In this document: positions 55,301 through 63,348 of the stretch, piece after piece
How positions within the stretch are numbered: the first letter of the stretch is position 1
How the letters are laid out: each line of letters starts with the position of its first letter
Assembly (NCBI GenBank): GCA_002422345.1
Contig: DIUL01000004.1
Coordinates: 3,304-67,303 of the forward strand
Reading direction: 5' to 3'
DNA length: 64,000 bases
DNA from: Acetobacteraceae bacterium UBA6159
GTDB taxonomy: Bacteria > Pseudomonadota > Alphaproteobacteria > Acetobacterales > Acetobacteraceae
Position numbers and translations under genes: made by a program
Notes under the pieces: model-generated
The model's database searches: none
The model's input: the letters and a program-made list of their open reading frames with translations, nothing else
Told to the model about the DNA's origin: nothing

Positions 55301-58300
55301 CTGACATAGGCCGCGTAGCCGCCGCTGATGCCGGCATACAGCCAGTCATCCGTCGTGAACTGGATCGTATCCCCGGCATTGCCGTCCACGCGCAGCGTGT
55401 TGGTGGTGTCGGAGAGGGTCAGGACCTCCAGCGGCGTCATGCGCAGCGCGTTGTTGCCGGTGCCGGTCAGGTCGATCCGCTCGATCCCGCCGATCCGCGT
55501 GTTGCCGATCGTTGTCAGGTCCAGCGTGATGCCGGCTCCGGCCAGGGACAGCGTGTCGAAGCCGCTGCCGCCGACCATGCGGCTGAACCCGGTGTCCGTG
55601 ATCGCCAGTACATCGTTGCCGGCTCCGCCGATCAGCACGTCGGCGCCGCCCTTGCCGACAAGCGTGTCGTTGCCCAGCCCGCCCATGATGCGGTCGGCGC
55701 CAGCGGTTCCGACCAGCGTCTCCGATGCGTCCGAGCCGGCTTTCGTGACGGTCTTGGTGAAGTCCCGCCCGAACAGGACGTAGGTCTCTCCGGCATAGAG
55801 CCGCCCGCTGCCGGGCGTGGCGTTGCGCGCGCCGATGACCAGGTCATCGAAGCCATCGCCGTTGATATCCCCGCCCGAGGCGACGGAGGAGCCGGACGCG
55901 TCGTAACCCCCGTCGCCCCGGATCACGAAGCCGCCCATGCCGTAGCGGATCTCGGACAGGTCGATTGGCGCGCCGGAGCCATTGGCACTGCCGAACACGA
56001 CGTAGGTGTCGCCGGCGTAGCCGCTGTAGGAACCGTAGCCACCGTTTCCTATTCCGCCGGGCGCGCCGATGAGCAGGTCGTCGAAGCCGTCGCCATTGAT
56101 GTCCCCGGCCGAGGCCACCGAATAGCCCGACCGGTCGAACGAAGCGCGCCCGCGAATGACCAGACCGCCGGTACCCGCCGCGACCGTGGCGAGATCGACA
56201 CTCGCGCCGAACCCGGTTGACTTGCCGAGGACGAGGTAGGTCAGACCGATCTCGTACCAGTTGAAGGTCGGGCCATCGCCGAAGCGCGCGCCGATGACAA
56301 GGTCGGCGAACCCGTCGCCGTTGAAATCCCCCGCACCGGCGACCGAGACCCCGGACTGGTCACCGCTGACCACGTTGGCGCCCTGGCCATTGATCACGAA
56401 GCCGCCTGTGCCGGCCGCGACCTGGGACAACTCGATCACCGCGCCGGACCAGTTTGTCCGGCCGAAGACGACATACGTCTCTCCGGTGTCGGTCTTGGTG
56501 TTGGCACGCCCGTCGCCGTAGGGCGCGCCGATCAGCAGGTCATCAATGCCATCGCCGTTGATGTCGCCGGCCGAGGCCACGGAGTAGCCGGACCCGTCCC
56601 GCGCGTCCCGCCCGCGGATCGTGAACCCGCCGGTCCCGGACCCGATCTCGGCCAGGTCCAGCCGCGGGTCCTGCCACGACGCCTTGCCGAACAGCACATA
56701 GGTCGTGCCGGCATCGGTCTTCCCACCCGGATCGGCGGATGGCGCGCCGATGACGATGTCATCGAAGCCGTCCCCGTTGATGTCGCCGGCCGAGGCGAGG
56801 GAAAATCCCGTACCCTCTCCCGCGACCGCGCCATGGAGGACCACGCCCCGCAGCGGCTTGCCGACATTGTGGAGGCCGAACGAGATGTCGGACAGGTCGA
56901 TGCGTTCACCAAAGGCGTAGCGGTCGGCGGTGCCGAAGACGATGTAGCTGTCGCCCGCGCCTGGCCGCGTATTGTCCTCGGCGTCGCCGTTCGGCGCGCC
57001 CAGCAGCATGTCGTCGAAGCCGTCGCCGTTGACATCGCCGGCCGAGGCCACGGACCAACCGGTGAAATCGCCCGGGTCCATGCCATCGATGACGAACCCG
57101 TGCTCCCGGTTGCCGGTGGCGATCGTCCCGAGGTCGAGCGGCGCGCCGAACCCGCCGGCCTTGCCGTAGATCACATAGCCGGCGCCGGCGGTGACCAGTT
57201 CGGTCTGGTCGATCGTGTCGATGACGTTGACGAAATGGGCGCCGATGATGATGTCGTCGAACCCGTCGCCGTCGATGTCGCCGGCCGACCGGACCGAGAC
57301 GCCGGACTGGTCGTAGTCCTTCGCGCCCTGGATCACGAAGCCGCCCGTGCCGGCGGCGACATCCGAGAGATGGATCGACGGAACACCCAGCAGGCCGCTG
57401 ACCGATACCGTGGTCGCGATGCCGACCGTTGCCTGGCCCTGGGTGTATGCCGTGTAGCCGCCGACCGTTTCCCCCACGATCCACGGTTCCCGCGACAGGA
57501 ACACGCTGTCGCCGGCATTGCCGTTCACGCGCAGGGCGTTGCTGGTGCCGGAGAGGTTCAGCACCTCCCGATAGGTCAGTGTCAGCCCGTTGTCGCCGGT
57601 GCCCGTCAGGTCGATCCGCTCGATCCCCTGGATGCGGAGGTCGGAGATCGCGTACAGGGTAAGGAAGATGCCGCCCCCGTCGAGCGCCAGCGTATCGGTC
57701 CCGCCGCCGCCATCCACCCGCCGGAAGGAAAGATTGGAGACGCGGATGAGGTCATCGCCCGCGCCACCGATCAGCGTATCCGCGCCGCCACGGCCGATCA
57801 GCGTGTCCGCGCCCTGGCCGCCGATCATGATATTGGCGCCGATCGTGCCGGTCAGCGTGTTCGCCGCGGCGTTGCCGGCATGCGTGACCGTGCCCGTAAA
57901 ATCGCGGCCGAACAGGACATAGGCCTCACCGGCGGCGGATTTGGTGTTGCCCGCGCCCTCCCCATTGGCGACGCCGATGATCAGGTCATCGAAGCCGTCG
58001 CCATTGATGTCACCGGCCGTGGACACCGCGTTGCCGGCGAAGTCATAGGCGTCCTGGTTGAAGATGCCGAAGCCGCCGGTTCCCGCCGCGATGTGCGAGA
58101 GGTTGATACCCGCGCCGAACCCCGCGGTCCGGCCAAACACCACATAGCTGTCGCCGGAATAGGGCGCGGTGTTGAACTCTCCATCCGCATGCCGAGCGCC
58201 GATGACCAGGTCGTCGAGGCCATCGCCGTTGATGTCACCGGCGGAACTGACGGAGATGCCGGCCAGGTCGTAGGGGTCGACGCCTCGGAGGATGAAGCCG

Positions 58301-59442
58301 CCGGTGCCGGCCGCGACGGCGGCCAGGTCGATCCGGGCGCCGAAGCCGTACTGCTTGCCGAAAACCACGAAGCTTTCGTTGGCGAAGGGCGCGCCGACGA
58401 CGATGTCGGCAAAGCCATCACCGTTGAAGTCGCCGGCCGAACCGACCGAGGTTCCAGCCCCGCCAAAGGCGGACCGGCCGACGATGGTGAAGCCGTCGAA
58501 TCCATCGCCGAAGCTCGACAGGTCGATGCTGGGCCCGAAGCCGGTGGCCTTGCCGAAGATGACCGTGGTCACGCCGACGCGTGCGGTCCCGCTGCTCGGG
58601 TCATTAGCCCGATAGGCGCCGACGATCAGGTCGTCGAAGCCGTCGCCGTTGATATCGCCGCCCGAGGCCACGGCACCGCCCGACTTGTCGCCCGCCTGCC
58701 GGCCAAGAATGACGAAGCCGCCCGTGCCCGCGGCGACCGAAGCCAGGGAGAGCGAGCTACCGACGCCGCCGGCCTTGCCGAAGACGACATAGCTCTCTCC
58801 GGCATAGGACCTGGCGTTGCCCGCCGAATCGGCCAGGGGGGCGCCGATGATGATGTCGTCAAACCCGTCGCCGTTGATATCGCCGGCCGACGCCACCGGG
58901 CGGCCGGCGGCGTCAGAAGCGTCGATGCCATGGAGAATGAAGCCGCCGGTTCCCGCCGCGATGGCCGAGAGAGAGACCGTCGCGCCGAAGCCCGTTGTCC
59001 GGCCGAAGACGACATAGGCCTCTCCGGCGCCGGGGGTGGCATTGTTCAGGCCCCGGGCATCGCCGGCGCCGACGATGAGGTCGGCCAGGCCGTCGCCGTT
59101 GATGTCGCCCGCCGATGCGACCGATGTCCCGGCCTGGTCATAGGCATCCCGGCCCGGCAGGATGAAGCCACCGATCCCAGCCGCGACCTGGCCGAGATCG
59201 ACGCTGGCGCCGAAACCCGCGGCCGATCCGAAGACGACGTAGGCCTCTCCCGCGATGACGCTGGCATTCCCACCGGACCACGCCCGGAACGCGCCGATGA
59301 TGATGTCGTCGAAACCGTCGCCGTTGATGTCACCGGCGGATGCAACCGCGTTGCCAAACGCATCACCGCTGTCCTGGCCATAGAGGACAAAGCCTCCGGT
59401 GCCCACGGCAAGATCTCGTAGCCTGATGGGCGATATCGCCAT
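49381..59442 (-). CDS. Giant FG-GAP / RTX-like secreted protein (3353 aa)
   Basis: 3353 residues from ATG 59442, with AGGGGA just upstream. Four tandem units (about 1-690, 690-1400, 1400-2075, 2075-2755) each have seven FG-GAP repeats of pattern SVASAGDINGDGFDDLLIGA, 28 in all. After each seven comes a calcium-binding-type block such as MIGGQGADTLIGRGGADTLI and a linker with RIDLTGTGNNALKM. Then four Ig-like repeats (about 2765-3115, TATVTLFRGAAVIGTGK style). The end is a serralysin-type domain with LTGGRGLDILTGGGGADVFV and SSLAGDRIDLRLID. This architecture fits a type I-secreted, calcium-loaded surface or matrix protein. No ABC exporter is in the window. No N-terminal signal, as expected for that route. 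Transcribed first of the two giant genes. Confidence 0.93.
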   Translation of the reverse strand: MAISPIRLRDLAVGTGGFVLYGQDSGDAFGNAVASAGDINGDGFDDIIIGAFRAWSGGNASVIAGEAYVVFGSAAGFGASVDLGQVAAGIGGFILPGRDAYDQAGTSVASAGDINGDGLADLIVGAGDARGLNNATPGAGEAYVVFGRTTGFGATVSLSAIAAGTGGFILHGIDASDAAGRPVASAGDINGDGFDDIIIGAPLADSAGNARSYAGESYVVFGKAGGVGSSLSLASVAAGTGGFVILGRQAGDKSGGAVASGGDINGDGFDDLIVGAYRANDPSSGTARVGVTTVIFGKATGFGPSIDLSSFGDGFDGFTIVGRSAFGGAGTSVGSAGDFNGDGFADIVVGAPFANESFVVFGKQYGFGARIDLAAVAAGTGGFILRGVDPYDLAGISVSSAGDINGDGLDDLVIGARHADGEFNTAPYSGDSYVVFGRTAGFGAGINLSHIAAGTGGFGIFNQDAYDFAGNAVSTAGDINGDGFDDLIIGVANGEGAGNTKSAAGEAYVLFGRDFTGTVTHAGNAAANTLTGTIGANIMIGGQGADTLIGRGGADTLIGGAGDDLIRVSNLSFRRVDGGGGTDTLALDGGGIFLTLYAISDLRIQGIERIDLTGTGDNGLTLTYREVLNLSGTSNALRVNGNAGDSVFLSREPWIVGETVGGYTAYTQGQATVGIATTVSVSGLLGVPSIHLSDVAAGTGGFVIQGAKDYDQSGVSVRSAGDIDGDGFDDIIIGAHFVNVIDTIDQTELVTAGAGYVIYGKAGGFGAPLDLGTIATGNREHGFVIDGMDPGDFTGWSVASAGDVNGDGFDDMLLGAPNGDAEDNTRPGAGDSYIVFGTADRYAFGERIDLSDISFGLHNVGKPLRGVVLHGAVAGEGTGFSLASAGDINGDGFDDIVIGAPSADPGGKTDAGTTYVLFGKASWQDPRLDLAEIGSGTGGFTIRGRDARDGSGYSVASAGDINGDGIDDLLIGAPYGDGRANTKTDTGETYVVFGRTNWSGAVIELSQVAAGTGGFVINGQGANVVSGDQSGVSVAGAGDFNGDGFADLVIGARFGDGPTFNWYEIGLTYLVLGKSTGFGASVDLATVAAGTGGLVIRGRASFDRSGYSVASAGDINGDGFDDLLIGAPGGIGNGGYGSYSGYAGDTYVVFGSANGSGAPIDLSEIRYGMGGFVIRGDGGYDASGSSVASGGDINGDGFDDLVIGARNATPGSGRLYAGETYVLFGRDFTKTVTKAGSDASETLVGTAGADRIMGGLGNDTLVGKGGADVLIGGAGNDVLAITDTGFSRMVGGSGFDTLSLAGAGITLDLTTIGNTRIGGIERIDLTGTGNNALRMTPLEVLTLSDTTNTLRVDGNAGDTIQFTTDDWLYAGISGGYAAYVSGQARLELNQAVTWVSAPVDLATIPTGNGATGFVITGRNGSDQSGSSVASAGDVNGDGFDDIIIGARYADGPTNNRLEGGESYVVFGKQGGFGSVISLNTIAAGTGGFVLYGSAAGDRAGQSVASAGDINGDGFDDLAIGAKYASTSGHLAGQTHIVFGKADGFGAGIDLAAIGAAGFVILGEQAGDRSGYAVASARDINGDGFDDLLIGTPFAAVGAVPAAGKTYVVFGKASGFGASLALSSIANGTGAAGFVVNGAAFYDWAGFSVASAGDVNGDGFDDLVIGARASSPAGKTFVVFGKAGGFAPQLDLGTIQSGSAGFAILGVDSGDDTGFSVASAGDVNGDGYADILIGARSADGMGNLTSAAGDSYVVVGKAGGFGGTVTLAAIAAGTGGFVIQGIDPGDESGISVASAGDINGDGFDDILIGARYGDRADNTVGSAGETYVIFGKAAPFGPRVDLASVTAGIGGFVVYGQFGGDVSGMSVDSAGDINGDGFDDVLIGARYADLGGQYAGQTYVLFGRNFTNSLTHLGTAANDTMTGTSGVDVMVGGFNSDILRGKGGADVLLGGGEDDAIVVSDLTFHRVDGGGGTDVLVLDGKGLTLDLTAIADSRLRGIERIDLTGTGNNALKMTALEVLNLSDSTNTLRVDGNAGDSIVLSTEAWQRGATIGDYTTYTNGQARLEVASAINWTLSPVYLANTAERLSVLSGLDRDDRSGSSVASAGDINADGYEDLIIGAPYAGAQGDNNQNAGEAYVVYGRAGGLGGRPDLGAISNGTGGFILFGPDARSSSVEGSRTGFVVASAGDFNGDGFADLLVGQDSSNSPIQGEVYLVYGGAAGPAGGLALASLRGGTSSAGFRIRSPDQGDQVGMSVASAGDINGDGLDDLILGASRAGGALQGQAYVVFGRTGLSGANVDLASIAAGTGGFVLVGADGADRFGFSVASAGDLNGDGLDELVVGAPYGGSANTPGLTYVIHGRTTGFGASLDLSTVANGTGGFVIQGRPGSISSGWSVAAAGDINGDGFGDVIVGGPFGDGPAGNQRYLGETSVLFGSAAGVTGTVDMAAVATGTGASGFVIFGQDTGDQSGLLVAGAGDLNGDGFDDLLIGAPTADGTGNPGNPNYKEVSGETYVLFGRAEPFGSTLGLASIAQGIGGFVVHGRSAFDRLGESIGVGDFDGDGFDDLAMGAVAYYGPGNTRLNAGETTILYGRNLTNAVTQGGGTGADTMTGTIAPDVFVGGAGADLLIGNGGADVLLGGAGDDVIRVSDLTFRRVDGDGGMDTLALAGKGMTLDLTMIADSRLRGIERIDLTGSGNNTLVLTPLDVLNLSDGGNTLRVDGNAGDSVVLPATSWVKGATAGGYTTYSKGQARLLLHTALTPRAVTPTTPDLMPATDSGASASDNITKITTPILAGTTEAFATVTLFNGATVIGGGKANAQGAWSIKTTALAAGTRVITAKAAGLTGNASLPSDSLTVTIDLAPPARPGQPNLADESDTGGSATDNITRTTAPTFTGKTEINATVTLFRGAAVIGTGKTAEDGTWSIKTSPLANGSHAITDTVTDLAGNVSAASPALTVKVDTVAPAAPSAPNLTTTTDTGRSGTDNLTLVTQPTFSGTAEASATVTLQDGATVIGTGQANASGGWSVTVDTLSEGTHAIRARVTDQAGNTSGLSGALQVRIDTTPAAAPSILKVTPTVISGSATGASTVTLFEGATKLGTAAVKAAGAWSMPIALRAGTHVITGTTADLAGNLSAPSAPVKIIVGSIGADTLTQAPDTGFMVGGAGGDLYRINNSAVVVTEIAGGGTDTVIASVGYTLPAASAIEFLHAAAGAPGLALTGNVLANTIVGGGGADTLTGGRGLDILTGGGGADVFVFQTLLDSTLGGTARDRITDFSSLAGDRIDLRLIDAAAGVVGDQAFTFIGSAGFSGSAGELRQSALGADTWVQGDVTGDGVGDFSFLLNGSHTLSVTNFNL
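51190..59442 (-). repeat. Four in-frame units of seven FG-GAP repeats plus RTX-like block
   Basis: Approximate unit borders in the DNA: 59442-57375, 57375-55240, 55240-53210, 53210-51190, each about 2.0-2.1 kb. The units are diverged copies rather than identical, so the expansion is not recent. Seven FG-GAP repeats is the number in one integrin-alpha-type beta-propeller, so the protein should contain four whole propellers. Confidence 0.85.
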
Positions 59443-60127
59443 GCCGTCCCCTGTTCGGCTGGATTGTTCCTACCGATACAATTTCTTCGGGAGGCGTATG
59501 CTCTGGAAGCCTGAGGTAGGATTTTTTGTCTTGGCGATGATCAATTTTGTTTCACCGTTTTAATTTTATTGCGTGATGCAATAATATGTCAAGATACAGA
59601 ATTTTCACGGCGTCGGGACGCCCTCCGGAGCCGCTTGGGCGGAACCCATGCCCTTTCCTCCAGTGATGGGCCGGGAGAGGCGGTTCAAGGTGGTCCCGTG
59701 GGCGATTGCATCCGCTTCCATGCGGAAGGATGCCATCACGGTGACCGCGACGCTGGCCTTGTCGCGCGGGGCGCACGCCACGGCGTTCACCGTGTGCGGA
59801 ACGATCTGGCCATCCGTATCGATTTGGCAATTTTAATGGCCGGATGTGGCGACGGCTCGTGGTTCACCGTCCGGCCAGTCCTCGGGCGGCGAAACAGCCA
59901 GGAGCGATGACCGGCCACCATAATATACCCCCAGGTGGGATACAATATAGAATGGGGATGAGACAGGGCACGCGACCGGTGCCCCGGATTGGAAGAGAAA
60001 TCGTGTTTCTGCTGTCCATATCTGCGAAAAATAGTACCATGGCAGGAGGTCGGCGCGGAATTTGCCTTGCCTGCCCTCGGAAAGGATGATGTGTTCAATG
60101 GAGTAATGCACCCGGGATCGCTGATTG
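59443..60127. other. 685-bp AT-richer divergent regulatory gap
   Basis: This lies between the giant FG-GAP gene (minus) and the LuxR-type gene (plus). The segment 59500-59600 is AT-rich and carries the promoter described separately. The middle (about 59640-59840) is GC-rich and open in several frames on both strands, but nothing there is recognisable as a protein; it could be gene remains. GGCCGGA/TCCGGCC arms occur at 59838-59876, and 59920-60010 is again AT-rich. Confidence 0.5.
59563..59592 (-). promoter_or_regulatory. Near-consensus sigma-70 promoter with palindromic spacer before the giant operon
   Basis: Read on the minus strand, a perfect TTGACA (plus-strand 59587-59592) and TAAAAT (59563-59568) are 18 nt apart. 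The expected start is near 59556, about 113 nt before the FG-GAP ATG. Overlapping the spacer is a 7-5-7 palindrome, TTATTGCGTGATGCAATAA (59566-59584), placed where a bound regulator would block or control polymerase. Confidence 0.7.
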
Positions 60128-61264
60128 ATGCCAGACGACGTGCCGCTCCCCGACAGCCTCGCCCTGGACCTCTACGCCGCGGTCCTCGACGGGCAGTCGC
60201 TGGATGGCGTGATCGACGCGATCCGCCGCGGCATGGGAGCCGACTCCGCCTGGGTATCGCGGATTCCCTTCGCGCATGACCGCCCGAGCGGTGTCGAGCG
60301 GTTCGATCAATCCGGCCTCGATCCGTCCGCGGTCGGCGATTATGTCGGGCATTGGGTGCGGGAAGACCCCTGGCTGCTGGCGTCACGGTCATTGGCCCCC
60401 GGCGTCTACAACTACGAGGCGTTGGTCCCGCGCGACGCGTTGCTGAAATCGGCCTTCTGGAACGACTTCGCCGGGCGCCAGTCTGTGCCAGTGCGCCACG
60501 TCATGGCGGCCGGCGTCGCGATGCCTGGGCAGGTGACGGGGATGCTGGCTGTGCAGCGGTCTGCCCGTATTGGGCCGTTTGGGGAGGCGGAGGAACGCCT
60601 GCTCCGGGGTCTCTATCCGCATATTTCCCGCGCCGTGCTGGCCGAGGCGCACCTGGCTCGGGCCGGCTTGCAGGCCGCCGCCGCCGGCGCGGGGCTCGAC
60701 GCGCTGCGCCAGGGCGTGGCGGTGATCGCCCCCGGGGGGCAGATGGTCCACGCCAACCCAACCCTGATCGAGCAGGCCGGGCAGGCGGATGGGCTGCGGC
60801 TGACCGCCCGGGGTCCGGCCTGCGACGACGCTGCCGCGCAGGCACACCTGACCCGCGGGATCGAGGCCGCGCTCGCCGTCACCATGCGCCGCCGCGCTCT
60901 GCCGGACGCGGGGCCGATCGTCGTGCCACGCCGCTCCGGCGGGGCCTGGATGGCACAGGTGCTGGCGCTGAGCGCGACCGCGACGGGTCTGTTCGCCGGC
61001 TTCATCGGCGCGTTGGTCCTGGTGTCGGATCAAAGCCGGCCGTCGCTGCCTCGGGTCTCGACGGTGCGGGCGCATCTCGGGCTGACGCCGGCCGAAGCCG
61101 AACTCGCCTTGGCGCTGGCGGCGGGTGGGACGATCGCCGACCACGCCCGGGTTCGGCGCGTGGCGGTCGAGACGCTCCGCACCCATCTGGCCAGCATTCG
61201 CCGCAAGACGGGGTGCCGCCGGCAGGCTGAACTCGTGGCGTGTGTCCTGTCGTTGCGTGACTGA
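60128..61264 (+). CDS. LuxR-type transcriptional regulator
   Basis: 378 residues. The N-terminal two thirds is a sensor-like region with no recognised enzyme motif (WVREDPWLLASRSLAPGVYN, then GMLAVQRSARIGPFGEAEER). The C-terminal DNA-binding domain (about 310-378) follows the LuxR/FixJ pattern: HLGLTPAEAELALALAAGGT, the recognition helix VRRVAVETLRTHLASIRRKT and the closing QAELVACVLS. ATG 60128 is preferred over an in-frame TTG directly before it. It is divergent from the giant FG-GAP gene across a 685-bp gap with a palindromic promoter, so it is the obvious candidate regulator of that operon (inference). Not a response regulator: no receiver Asp motif. Confidence 0.82.
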   Translation: MPDDVPLPDSLALDLYAAVLDGQSLDGVIDAIRRGMGADSAWVSRIPFAHDRPSGVERFDQSGLDPSAVGDYVGHWVREDPWLLASRSLAPGVYNYEALVPRDALLKSAFWNDFAGRQSVPVRHVMAAGVAMPGQVTGMLAVQRSARIGPFGEAEERLLRGLYPHISRAVLAEAHLARAGLQAAAAGAGLDALRQGVAVIAPGGQMVHANPTLIEQAGQADGLRLTARGPACDDAAAQAHLTRGIEAALAVTMRRRALPDAGPIVVPRRSGGAWMAQVLALSATATGLFAGFIGALVLVSDQSRPSLPRVSTVRAHLGLTPAEAELALALAAGGTIADHARVRRVAVETLRTHLASIRRKTGCRRQAELVACVLSLRD

Positions 61265-61278
61265 TCGGGGGCCGTTGT

Positions 61279-63348
61279 CTACACGGCTTCCCCAGAGCCC
61301 AGCCTGATCGCCCCGAAAGCATCTACCGCTGCGGTCATCCCCGCCGGCACCAGGCAGGTCGCATCGTATTCCTGCACCAGCAGCGGGCCGGGTCGTGGCG
61401 TGGCGCCCAGGCCCGCGCGATCGACGACCGGCGTTGCCACCCAACCGCTGGCGGGGAACCAGGCTTGGCGTTCGGCGGGGACCGGCGCGGACGCGGGCGG
61501 GATGCGTCCCGGTAGCCGGGGCTGGTCCGGAAGGCCGCGCGCCATCACAGACAGGCCCATCAGCTCCACGGGTTCCTCGGCCGGGGCGCGGAAGCCGTAG
61601 GTCCGTTCATGCTCCTGGCCGAAGGATTCGGCGATCACGGCCGGGGTAACCGGGCCATCGGGCAGGGGGACGGCGATCTCGCTCGACTGGCCGAGATAAC
61701 GGGCGAGAGCCGAAGCCCGCGACAGATGCCGGTCGGGCGGGAAGCCGTCGCGCACCAGCCGTTCATGCCCCGCCGCGCGCAGCGCCGCCAGCACGGACCC
61801 GATCCGTTCGGCGTCCGCCCGGTCGAGCCGCATCCGCAGGCTTTGCGTCGCGTGGTGTTCGGTGTCGGCGACCAGCAGGCCGAAGGCGCTGAACACACCG
61901 GGCAAGGGCGGCACGATCACCCGCTTGATGCCCAGTTCGGCGGCGATGCCGGCGGCGAACAGCGCGCCATTGCCGCCGAAGGCCAGCAGGGAGAAATCGC
62001 GCGGGTCGCGGCCGCGTTCCACCGACACCGCCCGGATCGCCCGCATCATCGTCGCGGCGGCGAGGCGCAGCATGCCGTGGGCGGCCTGCTCGATCGACAC
62101 GCCCATGGGGCTGGCGAGGTCGCGGGCGATGGCGGCGCGGGCGGCCTCGATATCCAGTTTCAGGGCGCCGCCGACCAGCCCGGCGGGATCGAGGTAGCCG
62201 AGCGCGAGGTTGCAATCGGTGATGGTGGGTTGGGTTCCGCCTCGGCCGTAGCAGACGGGGCCGGGGGAAGCGCCGGCGCTGTCCGGCCCGACCTTGGGCG
62301 CGCCACCGGCATCGAGGCGGCAGATTGAGCCGCCGCCGGCGCCGACCTCGGCCAGGTCGATGGCGGGCAGCTTGAGCATGTAGCCGGCGCCGACCAGCAG
62401 GCGCGATCCGGCCATGACGCCGCCGCCGACCTCCATCGCCTCGGTGCGGAGGACTTCGCCGTTCTCGACCAGCCCGGCCTTGGCGGTGGTGCCGCCCATG
62501 TCGAAGGTGATCAGGCGCGGTTCGGACAGATGCCGGCCCAGCGCGGCGCCGCCGACGACACCGGCGGCCGGGCCGCTTTCGATGATGCGGGCGGGCTGTT
62601 CGGCGACGAAGGCGGCGGAGGCGAGGCCGCCGTTCGACTGCATCAGTTGCAGCGGCGTATCGATGCCGAGGGCGCGCAGGCGGGCATCCAGCGCGGTGAC
62701 ATAGGCGCGCACGACCGGTTGGACATAGGCGTTGATGACGGTTGTGGAGGTGCGCGGGTATTCCTTGATCTCGGGCAGGATTTCGCTGCTGACGGAAATC
62801 GCGATGTCCGGGATGGCGGCGCGCACGGCGGCGGCGACGGCCTGTTCATGCGCCGGGTTGGCATAGGAATGCAGCAGGCAGATCGCGACGGATTCGATCC
62901 GTTCCGCCTTCAGCGTGGCGATGACGGCATCGAGGCTGGCCTTGTCGAGCGGCTGGATGACCCCGCCATCGGGTCGGAGTTTCTCGGTGACTTCCAGGCG
63001 CAGGCGGCGTTCCACCAGCGCGAGCGGCTTGGTCCAGGTGATGTCGTACAACACAGGCATCCGCAGGTCGCGGATTTCCAGGATGTCGCGGAAGCCTCGG
63101 GTGGTGATCAGGGCCGTTCGGGCGCCTTTCCCCTCCAGCACTGTGTTCGATCCGACCGTGGTGGCGTGCAGCACGGCCGAGACGGGGCCGGGGACTCGGG
63201 CCAGTAGGGCGGTCAGGCCGGTGATGATGCCTTCGCCATAGTCGTGCGGCGTGGACAGGGTCTTGTGGGTGGTGACCGTGCCATCGCCGGCGATGGCCAC
63301 GATGTCGGTGAAGGTGCCGCCGATGTCGATGCCGATACGGAGCGTCAT
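61279..63348 (-). CDS. Hydantoinase/oxoprolinase subunit A family protein
   Basis: 689 residues. ASKHA-type ATPase motifs are MTLRIGIDIGGTFTDIVAI at the N-terminus, LITFDMGGTTAKAGLVENG in the middle and VGAGGGSICRLDAGG; the hallmark RGGTQPTITDCNLALGYLDP is present, then DFSLLAFGGNGALFAA. It is the subunit of ATP-dependent hydantoinases and 5-oxoprolinases (HyuA) and is related to acetone carboxylase beta. The A gene overlaps the B gene by 4 nt. The substrate (hydantoin, 5-oxoproline or another cyclic amide) is not readable. Its stop lies 14 nt from the LuxR gene stop (convergent). Confidence 0.92.
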   Translation of the reverse strand: MTLRIGIDIGGTFTDIVAIAGDGTVTTHKTLSTPHDYGEGIITGLTALLARVPGPVSAVLHATTVGSNTVLEGKGARTALITTRGFRDILEIRDLRMPVLYDITWTKPLALVERRLRLEVTEKLRPDGGVIQPLDKASLDAVIATLKAERIESVAICLLHSYANPAHEQAVAAAVRAAIPDIAISVSSEILPEIKEYPRTSTTVINAYVQPVVRAYVTALDARLRALGIDTPLQLMQSNGGLASAAFVAEQPARIIESGPAAGVVGGAALGRHLSEPRLITFDMGGTTAKAGLVENGEVLRTEAMEVGGGVMAGSRLLVGAGYMLKLPAIDLAEVGAGGGSICRLDAGGAPKVGPDSAGASPGPVCYGRGGTQPTITDCNLALGYLDPAGLVGGALKLDIEAARAAIARDLASPMGVSIEQAAHGMLRLAAATMMRAIRAVSVERGRDPRDFSLLAFGGNGALFAAGIAAELGIKRVIVPPLPGVFSAFGLLVADTEHHATQSLRMRLDRADAERIGSVLAALRAAGHERLVRDGFPPDRHLSRASALARYLGQSSEIAVPLPDGPVTPAVIAESFGQEHERTYGFRAPAEEPVELMGLSVMARGLPDQPRLPGRIPPASAPVPAERQAWFPASGWVATPVVDRAGLGATPRPGPLLVQEYDATCLVPAGMTAAVDAFGAIRLGSGEAV

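Noticed and set aside
59605..59836. Small genes on either strand in the AT-rich gap
   Set aside because: Open frames of 61-62 codons on both strands overlap each other; no ribosome site or protein family match. Left as possible gene remains.
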